DNA of 57,406 nucleotides, from the NCBI GenBank assembly GCA_017522515.1, contig JAFWZH010000126.1, positions 1 through 57,406 of the forward strand, written 5' to 3'. The stretch's first letter is position 1. Every line of letters begins with the position of its first letter. This stretch comes from Clostridia bacterium (lineage in GTDB: Bacteria; Bacillota_A; Clostridia; UBA1212; UBA1255). The position numbers were made by a program, and so were the translations under genes. The notes below the pieces were generated by a model. The model had not been told where the DNA came from. It did no database searches and was given only the letters and a program-made list of their open reading frames with translations. This document shows positions 26,341 to 37,100 of this stretch, one piece after another.

Positions 26341-27393
26341 ATGAAGAAAAAAGTTGCCGTTGTGTTCGGCGGGCGTTCCACCGAGCATGATGTTTCAAGA
26401 ATTTCTGCATATTCTATTATAAAAAATATCGACAGGTCTCTTTTTGACGTTGTAATGATAGGTATTACAAAAAAAGGCGAGTGGCTCCCCTACGATGGTA
26501 GCGTCGAGGCTTTACCCGATGGTTCTTGGGAGAATACAGCAAAACCTACAGGGCGTATCTGTTTAGAAAAAGGCATTGCTGCATTAGAGCAGTGCGATGT
26601 AATTTTACCTGTACTTCATGGTCAAAACGGAGAAGACGGTACTGTTCAAGGGCTCTTTGAATTGCTCGACATACCGTATGTCGGCTGCGGAATACTTTCT
26701 TCTGCCGCAGGCATGGATAAGGTTTATGCAAAAATAATTCTTGACAGTGCACAAATACCACAGTGTCGTCACATAGTTGCCCACAGACATATTCTTAACG
26801 AAAATCCTGATAAATATAAAAAAGAAGTAGCCGAAAAGCTTGGATACCCTTGCTTTGTAAAGCCTTCTAACAGCGGTTCTTCGGTAGGTGTTCATAAGGT
26901 TAAATCCGAAGAAGAACTTATAGATGCTTTGCTTGACTCTCAGAAGTATGATCGCAAAGTATTAATAGAAGAATTTGTTGAAGGACGGGAAATCGAATGT
27001 GCGATTTTAGGTAATATTTCAGCAAAAGCTGCTGCACCGGGAGAAATAAAGCCCTCAAAAGAATTTTATGATTACGAAGACAAATACATAAAAGAAGGCA
27101 GCATTTCATGCATTCCGGCAGATATTCCGTCTGAAAAGGCCGATTATATAAAGGCGCTGGCTCTTAAAGCTTACAGTGCTCTTGATTGTTCAGGTCTTGC
27201 CCGTGTGGACTTTTTCTTAAAAAAAGACGGCACCGTATTGCTTAATGAAATAAATACGCTCCCAGGTTTTACAAACATCAGCATGTACAGCAAAATGTGG
27301 ATTTCCGAAGGTATGGCATACAGCGACCTTCTTACAGAATTAATAAACCTTGCATTTTTGCGCAAGGAAGAAACTTCTCGCTACACAGGGTGA
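26341..27393 (+). CDS. ddl: D-alanine--D-alanine ligase
   Basis: 350 residues. ATP-grasp enzyme that makes D-Ala-D-Ala for peptidoglycan. Features: N-terminal VVFGGRSTEHDVS, LPVLHGQNGEDGTVQG, the ATP-binding FVKPSNSGSSVGV, EEFVEGREIECAILG, and the metal-binding LNEINTLPGFT. Length is standard. RBS ACGGAGG upstream of ATG. The same window also carries alr, which makes its D-alanine substrate. Confidence 0.97.
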   Translation: MKKKVAVVFGGRSTEHDVSRISAYSIIKNIDRSLFDVVMIGITKKGEWLPYDGSVEALPDGSWENTAKPTGRICLEKGIAALEQCDVILPVLHGQNGEDGTVQGLFELLDIPYVGCGILSSAAGMDKVYAKIILDSAQIPQCRHIVAHRHILNENPDKYKKEVAEKLGYPCFVKPSNSGSSVGVHKVKSEEELIDALLDSQKYDRKVLIEEFVEGREIECAILGNISAKAAAPGEIKPSKEFYDYEDKYIKEGSISCIPADIPSEKADYIKALALKAYSALDCSGLARVDFFLKKDGTVLLNEINTLPGFTNISMYSKMWISEGMAYSDLLTELINLAFLRKEETSRYTG

Positions 27394-27399
27394 CGCAAC

Positions 27400-27999
27400 T
27401 TGCTTTTCGCGGAACAAAATTTTGATTTTGACATAATTTGTAAATATTTTTCAGGCGCAAAAGACAGCCGCTACGGCGACTTTCAAAGTTTGCGCCCTGT
27501 TTTATGTCCTCCTGTAAATATTTCGGATAATTTTCTTGTTAAAATACAAAATAATTTTGTCAACCTAACTATAAACGACAGTTATTTGTTTCACCGCCTC
27601 GCTTCTTTTGCTCAAAACGCACCATCAGTAGCGAGAATAAATTATAACGAGCCAAAAAACATTAATACGGAATATCAGCTCTTCCTTTTCAGCACCTTCG
27701 TTAATGAAATATGGCAGCTTCAAGATGATTTTTATTCAAATATTTTGCATAATATCTCTTTTTGTACAAAAGCAAAAAATTCGCAAGAAATAAGAACTTT
27801 AGCCGTTATGGCTTTTTATTTAATCGAAAAAGACCCGCTAAAAAGCGAGTCTTTCCAAAAGCTTTATGACACATTTTCAAATGAGCTTTACAAAATATTA
27901 ACTGCCGGCGTTTTAACAGAAACATCTCCAATTTTAAAACTGCTGACAATTTGTGCTTTAAAGCTGTCTATTAATATCCCGGCTTACCGAGAAGTTTGA
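27400..27999 (+). CDS. Hypothetical protein, 199 residues
   Basis: Starts with TTG 6 bases after the ddl stop; the RBS-like AGGGTG spans the ddl stop codon, so it is likely co-translated with ddl. A helical, Phe- and Asn-rich soluble protein with no membrane segment. I recognise no family. Its last 29 bases overlap the 3' end of pgi on the other strand. Confidence 0.5.
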   Translation: MLFAEQNFDFDIICKYFSGAKDSRYGDFQSLRPVLCPPVNISDNFLVKIQNNFVNLTINDSYLFHRLASFAQNAPSVARINYNEPKNINTEYQLFLFSTFVNEIWQLQDDFYSNILHNISFCTKAKNSQEIRTLAVMAFYLIEKDPLKSESFQKLYDTFSNELYKILTAGVLTETSPILKLLTICALKLSINIPAYREV

Positions 28000-29296
28000 A
28001 CATATTTTTCTTATATGCTTCAACTCCGGGCTGATTAAAGGGATTTACTCCAAGAAGATATCCGCTGATACCGCAAGCCTTCTCAAAGAAATAAACCATT
28101 GCGCCGAAATGATACTCGTTCATCTCGGGAACATGAAGAACAATATTGGCAACTCCACCGTCGTTGTGTGCCATAATTGTACCAATCATAGCTTGCTTAT
28201 TTATATAATTGATATCCATGCCGGCAAGGTAATTAAGTCCGTCGAGATTTGCTTCATCTTCTTTAACAGTCATACTGCGGCGAGCCTTGTCCACATCGAT
28301 AACAGTTTCAAAGAGCACGCGCATTCCGTCTTGAATGTACTGTCCCATAGAGTGAAGATCTGTACTGAAATCAACACCTGCAGGGAAAATACCTTTTTGG
28401 TCCTTGCCCTCGCTCTCGCCGTAGAGTTGCTTCCACCATTCTGTAAAATAGTGAAGCTGAGGCTCATAATTAACCATGATTTCAATCATTTTGCCTTTTC
28501 TGTAAAGAGCGTTACGCGCTGCAGCATAAAGATAACAGTCATTTTTATCCATATCCTTCTCATTGTAACGATGATAAGCGTCAATTGCGCCCTCCATAAT
28601 TTTATCAATGTCAATACCTGCAACTGCAATGGGGAGTAATCCAACAGGTGTCAGTACGGAATATCTGCCGCCAACATCATCGGGGATAACAAAAGTTTCG
28701 TAGCCCTCCTGTGTAGCAAGAGTTCTTAAAGCACCTCTTGCTTTATCTGTTGTAGCATATATTCTCTTTGCAGCTTCTTCTTTACCGTATTTCTTCTCCA
28801 TGAATTCCTTAAGTATACGGAATGCTATAGCCGGCTCTGTTGTTGTGCCTGACTTTGAAATAACATTTACAGAAACATTGTAATTGTTACTGTCTACAAT
28901 ATCCATAAGGTCTGCAATATAGTTAACGCTTATGCTGTTGCCGGCAAAAAGAACAGCTGTACCGTTCTTGTCTCTCAAACTCTTTATACTGTCAAAATTA
29001 GGTGTGAGCATATCAATAGCTGCTCTTGCACCCAAATATGATCCTCCGATACCTACAACAACAAGGATATCAGAATCGCTCTTGATTTTTTCTGCACATT
29101 TCTTAACACGTGCAAATTCTTCTTTGTCATAATTAAGGGGGAGGTCTACCCAACCTGTGTAATCATTGCCTGCACCTGTTTTATTGTGAAGCATATCGTG
29201 AGCTGCTGCTATCTGTTCTTTAAGACAGCCTACTTCGTGCTCACCTAAAAATCCTGCTGTTTTTTCAAGATCTAATTTCAAAAATTCATTTGCCAT
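27971..29296 (-). CDS. pgi: Glucose-6-phosphate isomerase
   Basis: 441 residues, the compact Firmicute type. Interconverts glucose 6-phosphate and fructose 6-phosphate. Signatures include [27 protein letters not shown], the [15 protein letters not shown] region and a C-terminal [10 protein letters not shown] motif carrying the active-site Lys. A promoter with TTGTAA/TAAAAT and 17-base spacing lies at 29340-29368. Its 3' end overlaps the convergent hypothetical gene. Confidence 0.97.
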   Translation of the reverse strand: MANEFLKLDLEKTAGFLGEHEVGCLKEQIAAAHDMLHNKTGAGNDYTGWVDLPLNYDKEEFARVKKCAEKIKSDSDILVVVGIGGSYLGARAAIDMLTPNFDSIKSLRDKNGTAVLFAGNSISVNYIADLMDIVDSNNYNVSVNVISKSGTTTEPAIAFRILKEFMEKKYGKEEAAKRIYATTDKARGALRTLATQEGYETFVIPDDVGGRYSVLTPVGLLPIAVAGIDIDKIMEGAIDAYHRYNEKDMDKNDCYLYAAARNALYRKGKMIEIMVNYEPQLHYFTEWWKQLYGESEGKDQKGIFPAGVDFSTDLHSMGQYIQDGMRVLFETVIDVDKARRSMTVKEDEANLDGLNYLAGMDINYINKQAMIGTIMAHNDGGVANIVLHVPEMNEYHFGAMVYFFEKACGISGYLLGVNPFNQPGVEAYKKNMFKLLGKPGY

Positions 29297-29339
29297 ATAA
29301 TTTACAAATCCTTTCGTAAAAATTCAAACAACGTTCCTT

Positions 29340-29368
29340 ATTTTATCACTATAAAGTGTATTTTACAA
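29340..29368 (-). promoter_or_regulatory. Probable pgi promoter
   Basis: Minus strand TTGTAA at 29363-29368, 17-base spacer, TAAAAT at 29340-29345, 43 bases before the ATG. -10 matches 5 of 6. Confidence 0.55.
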
Positions 29369-29450
29369 ATTGATTTTTTGCAGTTTTCTGCTATACTTTA
29401 TTTTGTGGTAATGCAACAAATCCACAATGAATTACATGGCGGTGAAATAA

Positions 29451-30380
29451 TTGAAATTATTCAATTCAAACAGATATACAAAAGAAGGCAAGGGCATCGA
29501 CAAAAACGCCCCTGAAAAACACGGTTTTATTAAGTTTTGGGAAATTGCCTGGTTTAAGAAATATAAGCTTATATCAATAAACTTTTTATACTTCATCCCC
29601 AATTTAATATCTGTTTTTTTTGCAGGACTGAGTTTTTTTGTTTCAACTTCCCTTTTCTATTCTCTTAGCAGTAACACACAAATAGGAGCCTCACAAGAGT
29701 CCTCAGAAATTGCTAATAAATTACTTTTTTTCGTGGTAATTTTTTTCACTGTTATTCCGGTTTTCGCAGTAGGACCGTTTCAATCAGGAATGACTTATAT
29801 TCTCAGATGTTTCACAAAAAGAGAGCCTTGTTTCCTGTGGACAGATTATATTGGCAAAACTCGCAGCAACATGAAACTTTCTATACAGGCTTGCCTTATT
29901 AATTGTGTGATTGGCTTTTTCATTATTCTCGATTTTGCTGTATATCTTGCGCTGTCAAGCACCGGTTCCGTTGCATATGGTGTATTTCCCGATTGGATGC
30001 TTATGATTTCGCTCGTTATACTTATTTTCCTGTCATCACTGTTTTTGGTTATGACGATGTATATGTATCCTATGATTGTCACTTTCAAGCTCACGTTAAA
30101 ACAACTTTATAAGAATGCAATGCTTTTTGCTTTTTTAAAGTGGCTACCGAATTTAGGATTCCTGATACTTGATGCAATTCTTGTTTTCATTCCCCTTTTC
30201 TTTATAGACGGGGCATGGTCACTGTACGTCTCTTTATTACTGTACGCAACTATCGGAATTGCATTCATAGGTTTTATTAATATGTCGTATACTTATCCTA
30301 CAATAAAAAAATGTCTTATAGATAATTATAATGCAGACAAGTCAAAAAGCGAAGGAGAGGCAATAAACAATGAGAAATAA
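29451..30380 (+). CDS. Polytopic membrane protein, DUF624/YesL-like
   Basis: 309 residues, TTG start with GGCGGTG 7 bases upstream. A cytoplasmic N-terminus of about 45 residues is followed by six or so membrane helices. The stretch PVFAVGPFQSGMTYILRCFTK, read in parts, and the DYIGKTRSNMKLS segment resemble YesL/DUF624 proteins, which sit near polysaccharide-use genes. The match is by pattern only. The gene overlaps the next by 11 bases, so it begins a four-gene plus-strand unit. Confidence 0.55.
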   Translation: MKLFNSNRYTKEGKGIDKNAPEKHGFIKFWEIAWFKKYKLISINFLYFIPNLISVFFAGLSFFVSTSLFYSLSSNTQIGASQESSEIANKLLFFVVIFFTVIPVFAVGPFQSGMTYILRCFTKREPCFLWTDYIGKTRSNMKLSIQACLINCVIGFFIILDFAVYLALSSTGSVAYGVFPDWMLMISLVILIFLSSLFLVMTMYMYPMIVTFKLTLKQLYKNAMLFAFLKWLPNLGFLILDAILVFIPLFFIDGAWSLYVSLLLYATIGIAFIGFINMSYTYPTIKKCLIDNYNADKSKSEGEAINNEK

Positions 30381-31362
30381 ATTTTACGAAAACGAAAGCA
30401 CAGTTCCACTATCAAACAAAATACTGATTGCTGCAAGCATTTTATGCGTAATTGCCACAATTGTAGTTTTTATATTTTTTAACAAGCATCAAAAAAATAA
30501 AAACAGCAATACCCTTAATAATAACGAGGCTGCCACAAGTTCCGCCGCAGAGTCTACCGAAACAGCCCAGCCAACACCCGGTGTAGTTTTGGACGTTATC
30601 ATTCCGTCTGAGAAAACAATCGGAACGAGATTTAATCCTCCTGCAGGATATACACGTGTAAATTTAACAGGCGGCAGTTTCGGTGAATATCTCAGGACTT
30701 TTTCACTGCGTGAACATTCCACAAAGCCTTTATCATTCGATTCTCAAACAAAGGCATTGGTGAGTAATTCCTCATTGCCTGCTGTTAGTGTACTTGAATT
30801 AGATTTGATTAATAAAAGCAATTTGCAAGAATCTTCAAATTCATTAATAAGACTGTATGCAGAGTATTTATACGGTCAAAGTCGTTTTTACGATATTTCC
30901 TTTAATCTGCTGACTACACCTGCCTTCAAATGTGATTTTCAAACTTGGTCTGAGGGCGGTAGACTTATAGAAGAAGGCAACTCAATTACGTGGTGCAAAG
31001 AGCACGGCGAACATTGTAAGCACAGAGATGTTGATACCGGTACAGAGTACGGTGTTTTTAAGTATTATTTACAAAATGTAATGATACATTCAAACCTCTC
31101 TTCTCTTCCGTCAAATTTAAAAACTGTTCAGTTAAATGATTTGACTGTTGGCGATGTAATAATTTATGCCGATTCTAACATTCCGGATATTATAGTTGAC
31201 ATGGCAGAAGACTCTAACGGCAATAAAATTTGCATCCTTGCAAGAGGCGGAAACCCTGCTTCAGAAATATACATTGTAAGAAATGAAAATAATTCCGATT
31301 TAAATCCTTGGCATGAAATTAACAAGCTGCTTGTGGGGGCAAGTTTTTATAGATTTAAATAA
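30370..31362 (+). CDS. DUF4846 membrane-anchored protein
   Basis: 330 residues with GGAGAGG 9 bases before ATG. N-terminal membrane helix (about 19-37), then a Thr/Ser/Ala/Pro linker (about 50-75), then a DUF4846 domain (about 85-330) starting RFNPPAGYTRVNL and continuing SFGEYLRTFSL. A conserved Cys/His patch (TWCKEHGEHCKHRD) may bind metal. DUF4846 has no settled function. Coupled to the upstream membrane protein. Confidence 0.75.
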   Translation: MRNKFYENESTVPLSNKILIAASILCVIATIVVFIFFNKHQKNKNSNTLNNNEAATSSAAESTETAQPTPGVVLDVIIPSEKTIGTRFNPPAGYTRVNLTGGSFGEYLRTFSLREHSTKPLSFDSQTKALVSNSSLPAVSVLELDLINKSNLQESSNSLIRLYAEYLYGQSRFYDISFNLLTTPAFKCDFQTWSEGGRLIEEGNSITWCKEHGEHCKHRDVDTGTEYGVFKYYLQNVMIHSNLSSLPSNLKTVQLNDLTVGDVIIYADSNIPDIIVDMAEDSNGNKICILARGGNPASEIYIVRNENNSDLNPWHEINKLLVGASFYRFK

Positions 31363-31384
31363 CCAATAAAAACGGAGCGAAAGT

Positions 31385-32137
31385 ATGAAAATTAATATTA
31401 TTTCACAAAATGTAATGTGCTGGGAAAAAGAAAATGTCGGCACATATGAAATACGCCGTCCCTTGCTAAAAAATGTTTTCCGAAATTACGGAGCAGACAT
31501 TATCGGAATGCAAGAGGTTACAGAGCGTTGGGAAAAATATTTTGATAATGACCTACATGATTTTGGCAAATTTTTGGTTTACAGAGGCAAAAATAATAAA
31601 GAAGCCGTTCCGATTTATTGGAGAAAAGATAAATTGGAAGTAGTCGACAGCGGTTACTTTTGGCTGTCGGAAACACCGGAAAGAGAATCCTACGGTTGGT
31701 GCGCCGGTTGTCTTCGCATTACTTGTTGGATTTTATTTAGATGCAAAGAAACAGGTAAAGAATTCACTTTTGTTAATACCCATTTAGATCATATAAGCAA
31801 AGAAGCACGAATAAATGGTTTGCAACTTATTTATGATTTTATAGAAAAAAGATTCGGTAAGGACTTTCCATTGATACTTACAGGAGATTTTAATGCACAG
31901 CCTAATTCCGAAACCATCTCAAAAGCAGACATCCTTTTAAACAGTGCACGTAATATTGCAAAGAAAACTACAGATGAAATAACCTTTCATGGTTATTCAA
32001 AAGATTCCGGTCAAATAATCGACTATATATATTTGAGCCGCAGTATCACTTGCAATCAATTTACTATAATAAAAGAATTTAACGATGGCATACCTCAATC
32101 AGACCATTACGGAATAATAGCTGAAATAGATATTTAA
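31385..32137 (+). CDS. Endonuclease/exonuclease/phosphatase family protein
   Basis: 250 residues, cytoplasmic. Metal-dependent hydrolase fold: Glu in IGMQEVTERW, His in NTHLDHIS, Asp/Asn in LTGDFNAQP and the C-terminal QSDHYGI are all present, so it should be active. The family cleaves phosphodiesters or phosphomonoesters in nucleic acids, lipids or sugars; the substrate here is unknown. RBS GGAGCG before ATG. Third gene of the plus-strand unit. Confidence 0.85.
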   Translation: MKINIISQNVMCWEKENVGTYEIRRPLLKNVFRNYGADIIGMQEVTERWEKYFDNDLHDFGKFLVYRGKNNKEAVPIYWRKDKLEVVDSGYFWLSETPERESYGWCAGCLRITCWILFRCKETGKEFTFVNTHLDHISKEARINGLQLIYDFIEKRFGKDFPLILTGDFNAQPNSETISKADILLNSARNIAKKTTDEITFHGYSKDSGQIIDYIYLSRSITCNQFTIIKEFNDGIPQSDHYGIIAEIDI

Positions 32138-32165
32138 TATTTGTATTTTGAGAAGGGATATCTCT

Positions 32166-34190
32166 ATGAACAGCACAAAAAAATTTATTACATCTTTATT
32201 TATACTGATTTTAGTTTCAACAATCATAAGTCCCCTATTTGTAAATGCAGAAAATAATATAAAGCCTAATACATGGTCTTATGTTGATGGTCTTGGTCGA
32301 ACAGAGAGCACGTTCGGCGAAATACCCAAAGCCAAAGACGAACACCCGCGTTTCGTAGGAATATTCTATCATACGTGGCATACAGAATTTTCAATAGGCA
32401 GAATCCCCGTAAATATGACTCAAGTGGTAACGGATAACCCGGAAGCGGCAGTAAATGTCAAAAAAAATGTCTTTTGGGTTAAAAATTTTGAGCGCTACTA
32501 TTCGCCCGGCTATTTTTGGAACGAACCGCTTTTGGGTTATTATTCAACTGTCGATGAATACGTACTTAGAAAGCACGCAGAGCTTTTAGCGGATGCAGGC
32601 GTAGATTTTATTTATATAGATGGTACAAACGGTCGTTTTTTATGGGAAGACGGAGTAAATGCCATCCTCAAAGTCTTTTCAGAAGCAAGAGCCGACGGAG
32701 TAAAGGCACCGCAAATAGTCTTTTGGCTCAGTCTTTCCGATATACACAACAGAATAGCCCAGCTTCAGGCAATATATGACAATTGGTATTCTAAAGAAGA
32801 ATATGACGATATGTGGTTTAAATGGGAGGGGAAACCCTTAGTATTATGTAGCAAGGATGTTCTTGAGTTCCCTTTTGAAAACTCAGAGGAAATCATCAAT
32901 AAATTTACTTTCCGTTCCATTAATCCCTCTTATTTTAGTCAAGGCAGTACATTAGAGAAATTTTGGGGTTGGCTCAGCGTGTATCCTCAATGCAAATACG
33001 GAGTTACAAATGATTACGGCAGACCGGAACAAATGGCTGTAGGTGTAGCACAAAACGCTGACTCTGACAACTACACTTTAACATACATGGCAGCCGGAGA
33101 CCATGTTATGGGAAGAAGCTTTGCAGCTCCCGATAAGGATACTTCAAAAAACTACGCCTATTCCTATACTTATGGAAATATTAAATATACCGTTGATCAA
33201 CGGAATGATTTTGCGACTTTAGCCGGGCGTAATTTCCAGCAGCAATGGGATTATGCCATAGAATGTGACCCCGATGTTATATTAGTTACAGGTTGGAACG
33301 AGTGGTGTGCATACAGAGAATCCGGATTTTGTGATACTTTTACAGATGAATACAGTCGTGATGTGGAGCCTACAAAAGGCTTGTTAAAAGATCATTATTA
33401 TTACCAAATGGTAGCTAACATAAGACGATATAAAGGTGTAAACAAATCAGATTGGAACATGGACGACTTCAAGGCAATCGACATTTTTTCATCAGATTTT
33501 TCCCAATGGGATTCTATAACCTCTTATGAACATTATACAAAAAGCACTCGTGACAGAGACTGTGTAGGCTATAAAACTTGTGAATTTAAAAACTTTACAA
33601 TGCGAAATGACATTGTGACCTCTAAGGTAGCTTATGATGATAGTAATTTTTACTTTTATGTCTCGACATTAAACAATCTTTCTCCTGACAGCGACAGTAG
33701 TTGGATGAGACTGTTCATTGATACAGATTATTCCGGCAACAGCAAAAATTGGGAAGGCTTTGAATACGTAATTAATCGTGTAAACCCGCAAAACGGCACT
33801 TGTACTTTAGAACGTTCAAATGGCATTTCCGAAGACGGTAGTTGGTTGTGGGAAAAAGTAGCCGGCACGGTAAAATATTCCGTAAATGGCAATGTTTTAC
33901 AGCTTGAGGTACCGCGTAAAATGTTAGGATTTGACGACAGCAAGTTTGATTTTAGTTTTAAATGGTCAGATAATATGCAAACAGATGGCGATATTATGGA
34001 TTTTTACATAAACGGTGATGTGGCTCCCGGCGGCAGATTCTGTTTTAGATTTCAAAATACAGAAAATCCCGCTCCTGTGAGTCCTTTGCCAATTATAGCA
34101 GTTCTTATTCTTTTTGCCATAACTGCTTTAAAACATATCAAACAGAGACATTTGGTTTGTATCCGGCCAACCGTCAAAGCAACCCTCTGA
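32166..34190 (+). CDS. Secreted GH71/GH99-like glycosidase with C-terminal anchor
   Basis: 674 residues from ATG 32166 (AGAAGGGA upstream). Signal peptide (about 1-25), then a TIM-barrel domain (about 40-440) with FVGIFYHTWH, ADAGVDFIYIDGTNG and VTGWNEWCAYRESG, a pattern of GH71/GH99/WbsX-like enzymes that often act on alpha-glucan or alpha-mannan. Residues about 470-640 form a CBM9/DOMON-like beta domain (KVAYDDSNFYFYV... LFIDTDYSG). A C-terminal membrane helix follows. The last 63 bases overlap the 3' end of polC on the other strand. Exact substrate cannot be told. Confidence 0.75.
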   Translation: MNSTKKFITSLFILILVSTIISPLFVNAENNIKPNTWSYVDGLGRTESTFGEIPKAKDEHPRFVGIFYHTWHTEFSIGRIPVNMTQVVTDNPEAAVNVKKNVFWVKNFERYYSPGYFWNEPLLGYYSTVDEYVLRKHAELLADAGVDFIYIDGTNGRFLWEDGVNAILKVFSEARADGVKAPQIVFWLSLSDIHNRIAQLQAIYDNWYSKEEYDDMWFKWEGKPLVLCSKDVLEFPFENSEEIINKFTFRSINPSYFSQGSTLEKFWGWLSVYPQCKYGVTNDYGRPEQMAVGVAQNADSDNYTLTYMAAGDHVMGRSFAAPDKDTSKNYAYSYTYGNIKYTVDQRNDFATLAGRNFQQQWDYAIECDPDVILVTGWNEWCAYRESGFCDTFTDEYSRDVEPTKGLLKDHYYYQMVANIRRYKGVNKSDWNMDDFKAIDIFSSDFSQWDSITSYEHYTKSTRDRDCVGYKTCEFKNFTMRNDIVTSKVAYDDSNFYFYVSTLNNLSPDSDSSWMRLFIDTDYSGNSKNWEGFEYVINRVNPQNGTCTLERSNGISEDGSWLWEKVAGTVKYSVNGNVLQLEVPRKMLGFDDSKFDFSFKWSDNMQTDGDIMDFYINGDVAPGGRFCFRFQNTENPAPVSPLPIIAVLILFAITALKHIKQRHLVCIRPTVKATL

Positions 34191-37100
34191 TTTAAGTGTT
34201 TCCAAAACAGCTTTATTGACACCTGCACTAAGTTGAAGGTCCTCTATCGACAAGAACGTATCGCCTTTTGCCAAACGTTTATCTCTTTCTGTTACAATAT
34301 TCATAGCCGCTGCTCCGCCTACGCCTTGAAAAGCTGCAATAGGCGGACGAATTTTACCGTTTTCAGGTTTAAAGAAAGTCGCATCAGATTTATAAATATC
34401 TACCGGTAAAAATTCAATTCCGCGAGCATACATTTCCACAAGAAGATTATACAAAGCAGCCTGAGCTTTATCTTTAGCACTCATTTCGCCTTTTTTTGCA
34501 CTTGTTTCGCCGGAATCATCTCCGCTTTCTTCAGTGTCAAGGTCTGCCATATCGCTGTTAATTAGATTGAGGACAGCCATTCTTCCATACATTCTGTCCA
34601 AACCGTGAATCATTGAAGCCCCATCAAAATCATCTATTTTCATAGAAAAGCGTGCCGCATAATAAGCTACCGGCTCATAAAGTTTATACCAAGCAATTCT
34701 GAGAGATAATGTTACATACGCTACTGCATGTGCTTTAGGGAACATGTATTTTATCTTTTTACAAGAATCTATATACCACTCAGGAACATCATGTTCCCTC
34801 ATTGCAGCCTCCCATTCAGGTTTAAGTCCCTTACCCTTTCTGACAGCTTCCATTATGTCAAATGACATCTTCTTTTCAAGATTTTTGTTAATAAGATAAA
34901 GCATAATATCATCACGACAACAGATTGCTTGAGAAAGTGTACAAGTGCCCTCTGCAATAAGAGTTTGAGCATTTCCGTTCCAAACATCCGTACCATGAGA
35001 CAGACCTGAAATACGTACAAGTTCCGATATAGTGGACGGCCTAGTCTCCATAAGCATCTTCGTAACAAAGCCCGTTCCCATTTCAGGAATTCCGAGAGTT
35101 CCCAAAGGAATAGGTTTCTTAAGCAACTCATTATTAAGCTCCAAAGCATCAGATGAGTTAAACAGTGACAACATTTTGCTGTCATTTATATCTACTGTAA
35201 GGCTGTCAATTCCCGTATATTCTTCCAATAACTTAAGCATCGCAGGACCTTCGTGACCGAGAATGTCAAGTTTAAGAATGTTGTCATGAAGAAAATGATA
35301 GTCAAAGTGCGTTGTGATTGTATCCGAATTTTCTTTCTCTGCCGGATGCTGAACAGGTGTAAAATCATAAATTTCTTTATCTCGCGGGATAACAATAATA
35401 CCACCGGGGTGTTGTCCTGTGGTCTTACGCACTCCCTCAAAACCACTTGCAAGACGGTTGATTTCTGCATTGGAAACCTGCTTACCCCTCTCCTGCAAGT
35501 ATTTTATTACATAACCTCTTGCCGATTTATCAGCAAGGCCTGCTATCGTACCGGCACGGAACACTTTTCCCTTACCAAAAAGCACCTCTGTGTATTTATG
35601 TGCATTCGCTTGATCTTCTGATGCAAAGTTAAGGTCGATATCAGGTACTTTATCACCTTTAAAACCCAAAAATGTTTCAAACGGAATGTCATAGCCATCT
35701 CTTGTCAGCACAGCGCCACAATTGGGGCAGTTTTTTTCCGGCATATCAAAGCCACAGTCGTAGCCTTCATTTTCGTGAAATTCATAGTATCCGCATTTTG
35801 TGCATCTGTAATGAGCAGGCAGCGAGTTTACCTCTGTAATGCCTGCCATAAAAGCAGCAACAGAAGAACCTACCGAACCTCTGGAGCCAACCTGGTAACC
35901 GTTTCTGGCAGACTCTGCCACAAGTTCTTTAGCTGTAATATACATGATGGAATAGCCATTACTTATAATAGAATTCAGCTCTTTTTCAAGACGTGCCTCT
36001 ACAAGTTCAGGGAGGTTTTCACCGTAAATAGAGCGCGCCTTTTCGTAGCAGCTCGTTCTAAGCGTCTCATCCGAGCCTTCAATCACCGGCGGATAAAATC
36101 CGTCCGGCACAGGTCGTATTACTTCTATTTCGTCGGAAATTTTGCGCGTATTTTCTACAACTACTTCATAAGCTCGCTCTCCCAAATAATCAAACTCTGC
36201 CAGCATTTCTTCTGTAGTTCTCAAATACAGAGGCGGCTGTGTATCTGCATCACTGAAACCTTGAGCCGCTTGCAACACAGTCCTGTATATGGCGTCCTCA
36301 GGATTAAGAAAATGCACATCACATGTAGCCACTGTCATTTTTCCAAGTTTATCTCCAAGTTCAACGATTTTATTGTTAATTGCTTTAACAGCATCAAGAC
36401 TCTCAACCTCACCGTTCCTTACGAGGTACATGTCGTTTTCTAAGGGTTGAATTTCAAGATAGTCATAAAACGACGCAATTTGCAAGAGCTTTTCCTCTGA
36501 TTCACCATGCAAAACAGCATCAAAAAGCTCACCCTCCGAACAAGCACTGCCTATAATAAGTCCTTCTCTATGCGCTTCAATTTCGAATCTCGGCATTCTG
36601 GGACGTTTGTGATAATAATTCAAATTCGAAAGTGAAATCAGTTTATACAGATTTTTAAGACCTACAAGATTTTTTACCAAAATAATACAATGCCATGTAG
36701 GAAGCTTTTTGGCTTGCTCATTTGTCATCTCCGGCGTGCGGTCACAAAGATAGCATTCGCATCCGTAAATCAGCTTAAGCACATCAGGATTACCTCTGCC
36801 ACTGACATTTTTCATTGAATTAAACATATCGGGATAAGCTTGTGCCGTACCGTGGTCAGTAATTGCCACTGCATCATGTCCCCAATTTGCCAGCTGTTTA
36901 ACCAAATCAGAAGGACGCGTAAGACCGTCCTGAGCACTCATATTTGTATGCAAATGAAGCTCTACACGTTTAACGGAAGCATTATCTTTTCTGAAAACAG
37001 GCTTATATTCTGAAATGCTCCTCGCCATTATCGTAAGCTCTTTTGTAAATTTATCCTGAGATGCCTGACCGTATACTGTAATATATTTACCCTCTTTGAA

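Noticed and set aside
28109..28639. 176-codon frame antisense to pgi
   Set aside because: Shadow of a conserved enzyme gene, no RBS.
35775..36443. 222-codon open frame antisense to polC
   Set aside because: Lies wholly within the conserved PolC coding sequence; product is Arg/Cys-rich and unlike any protein.
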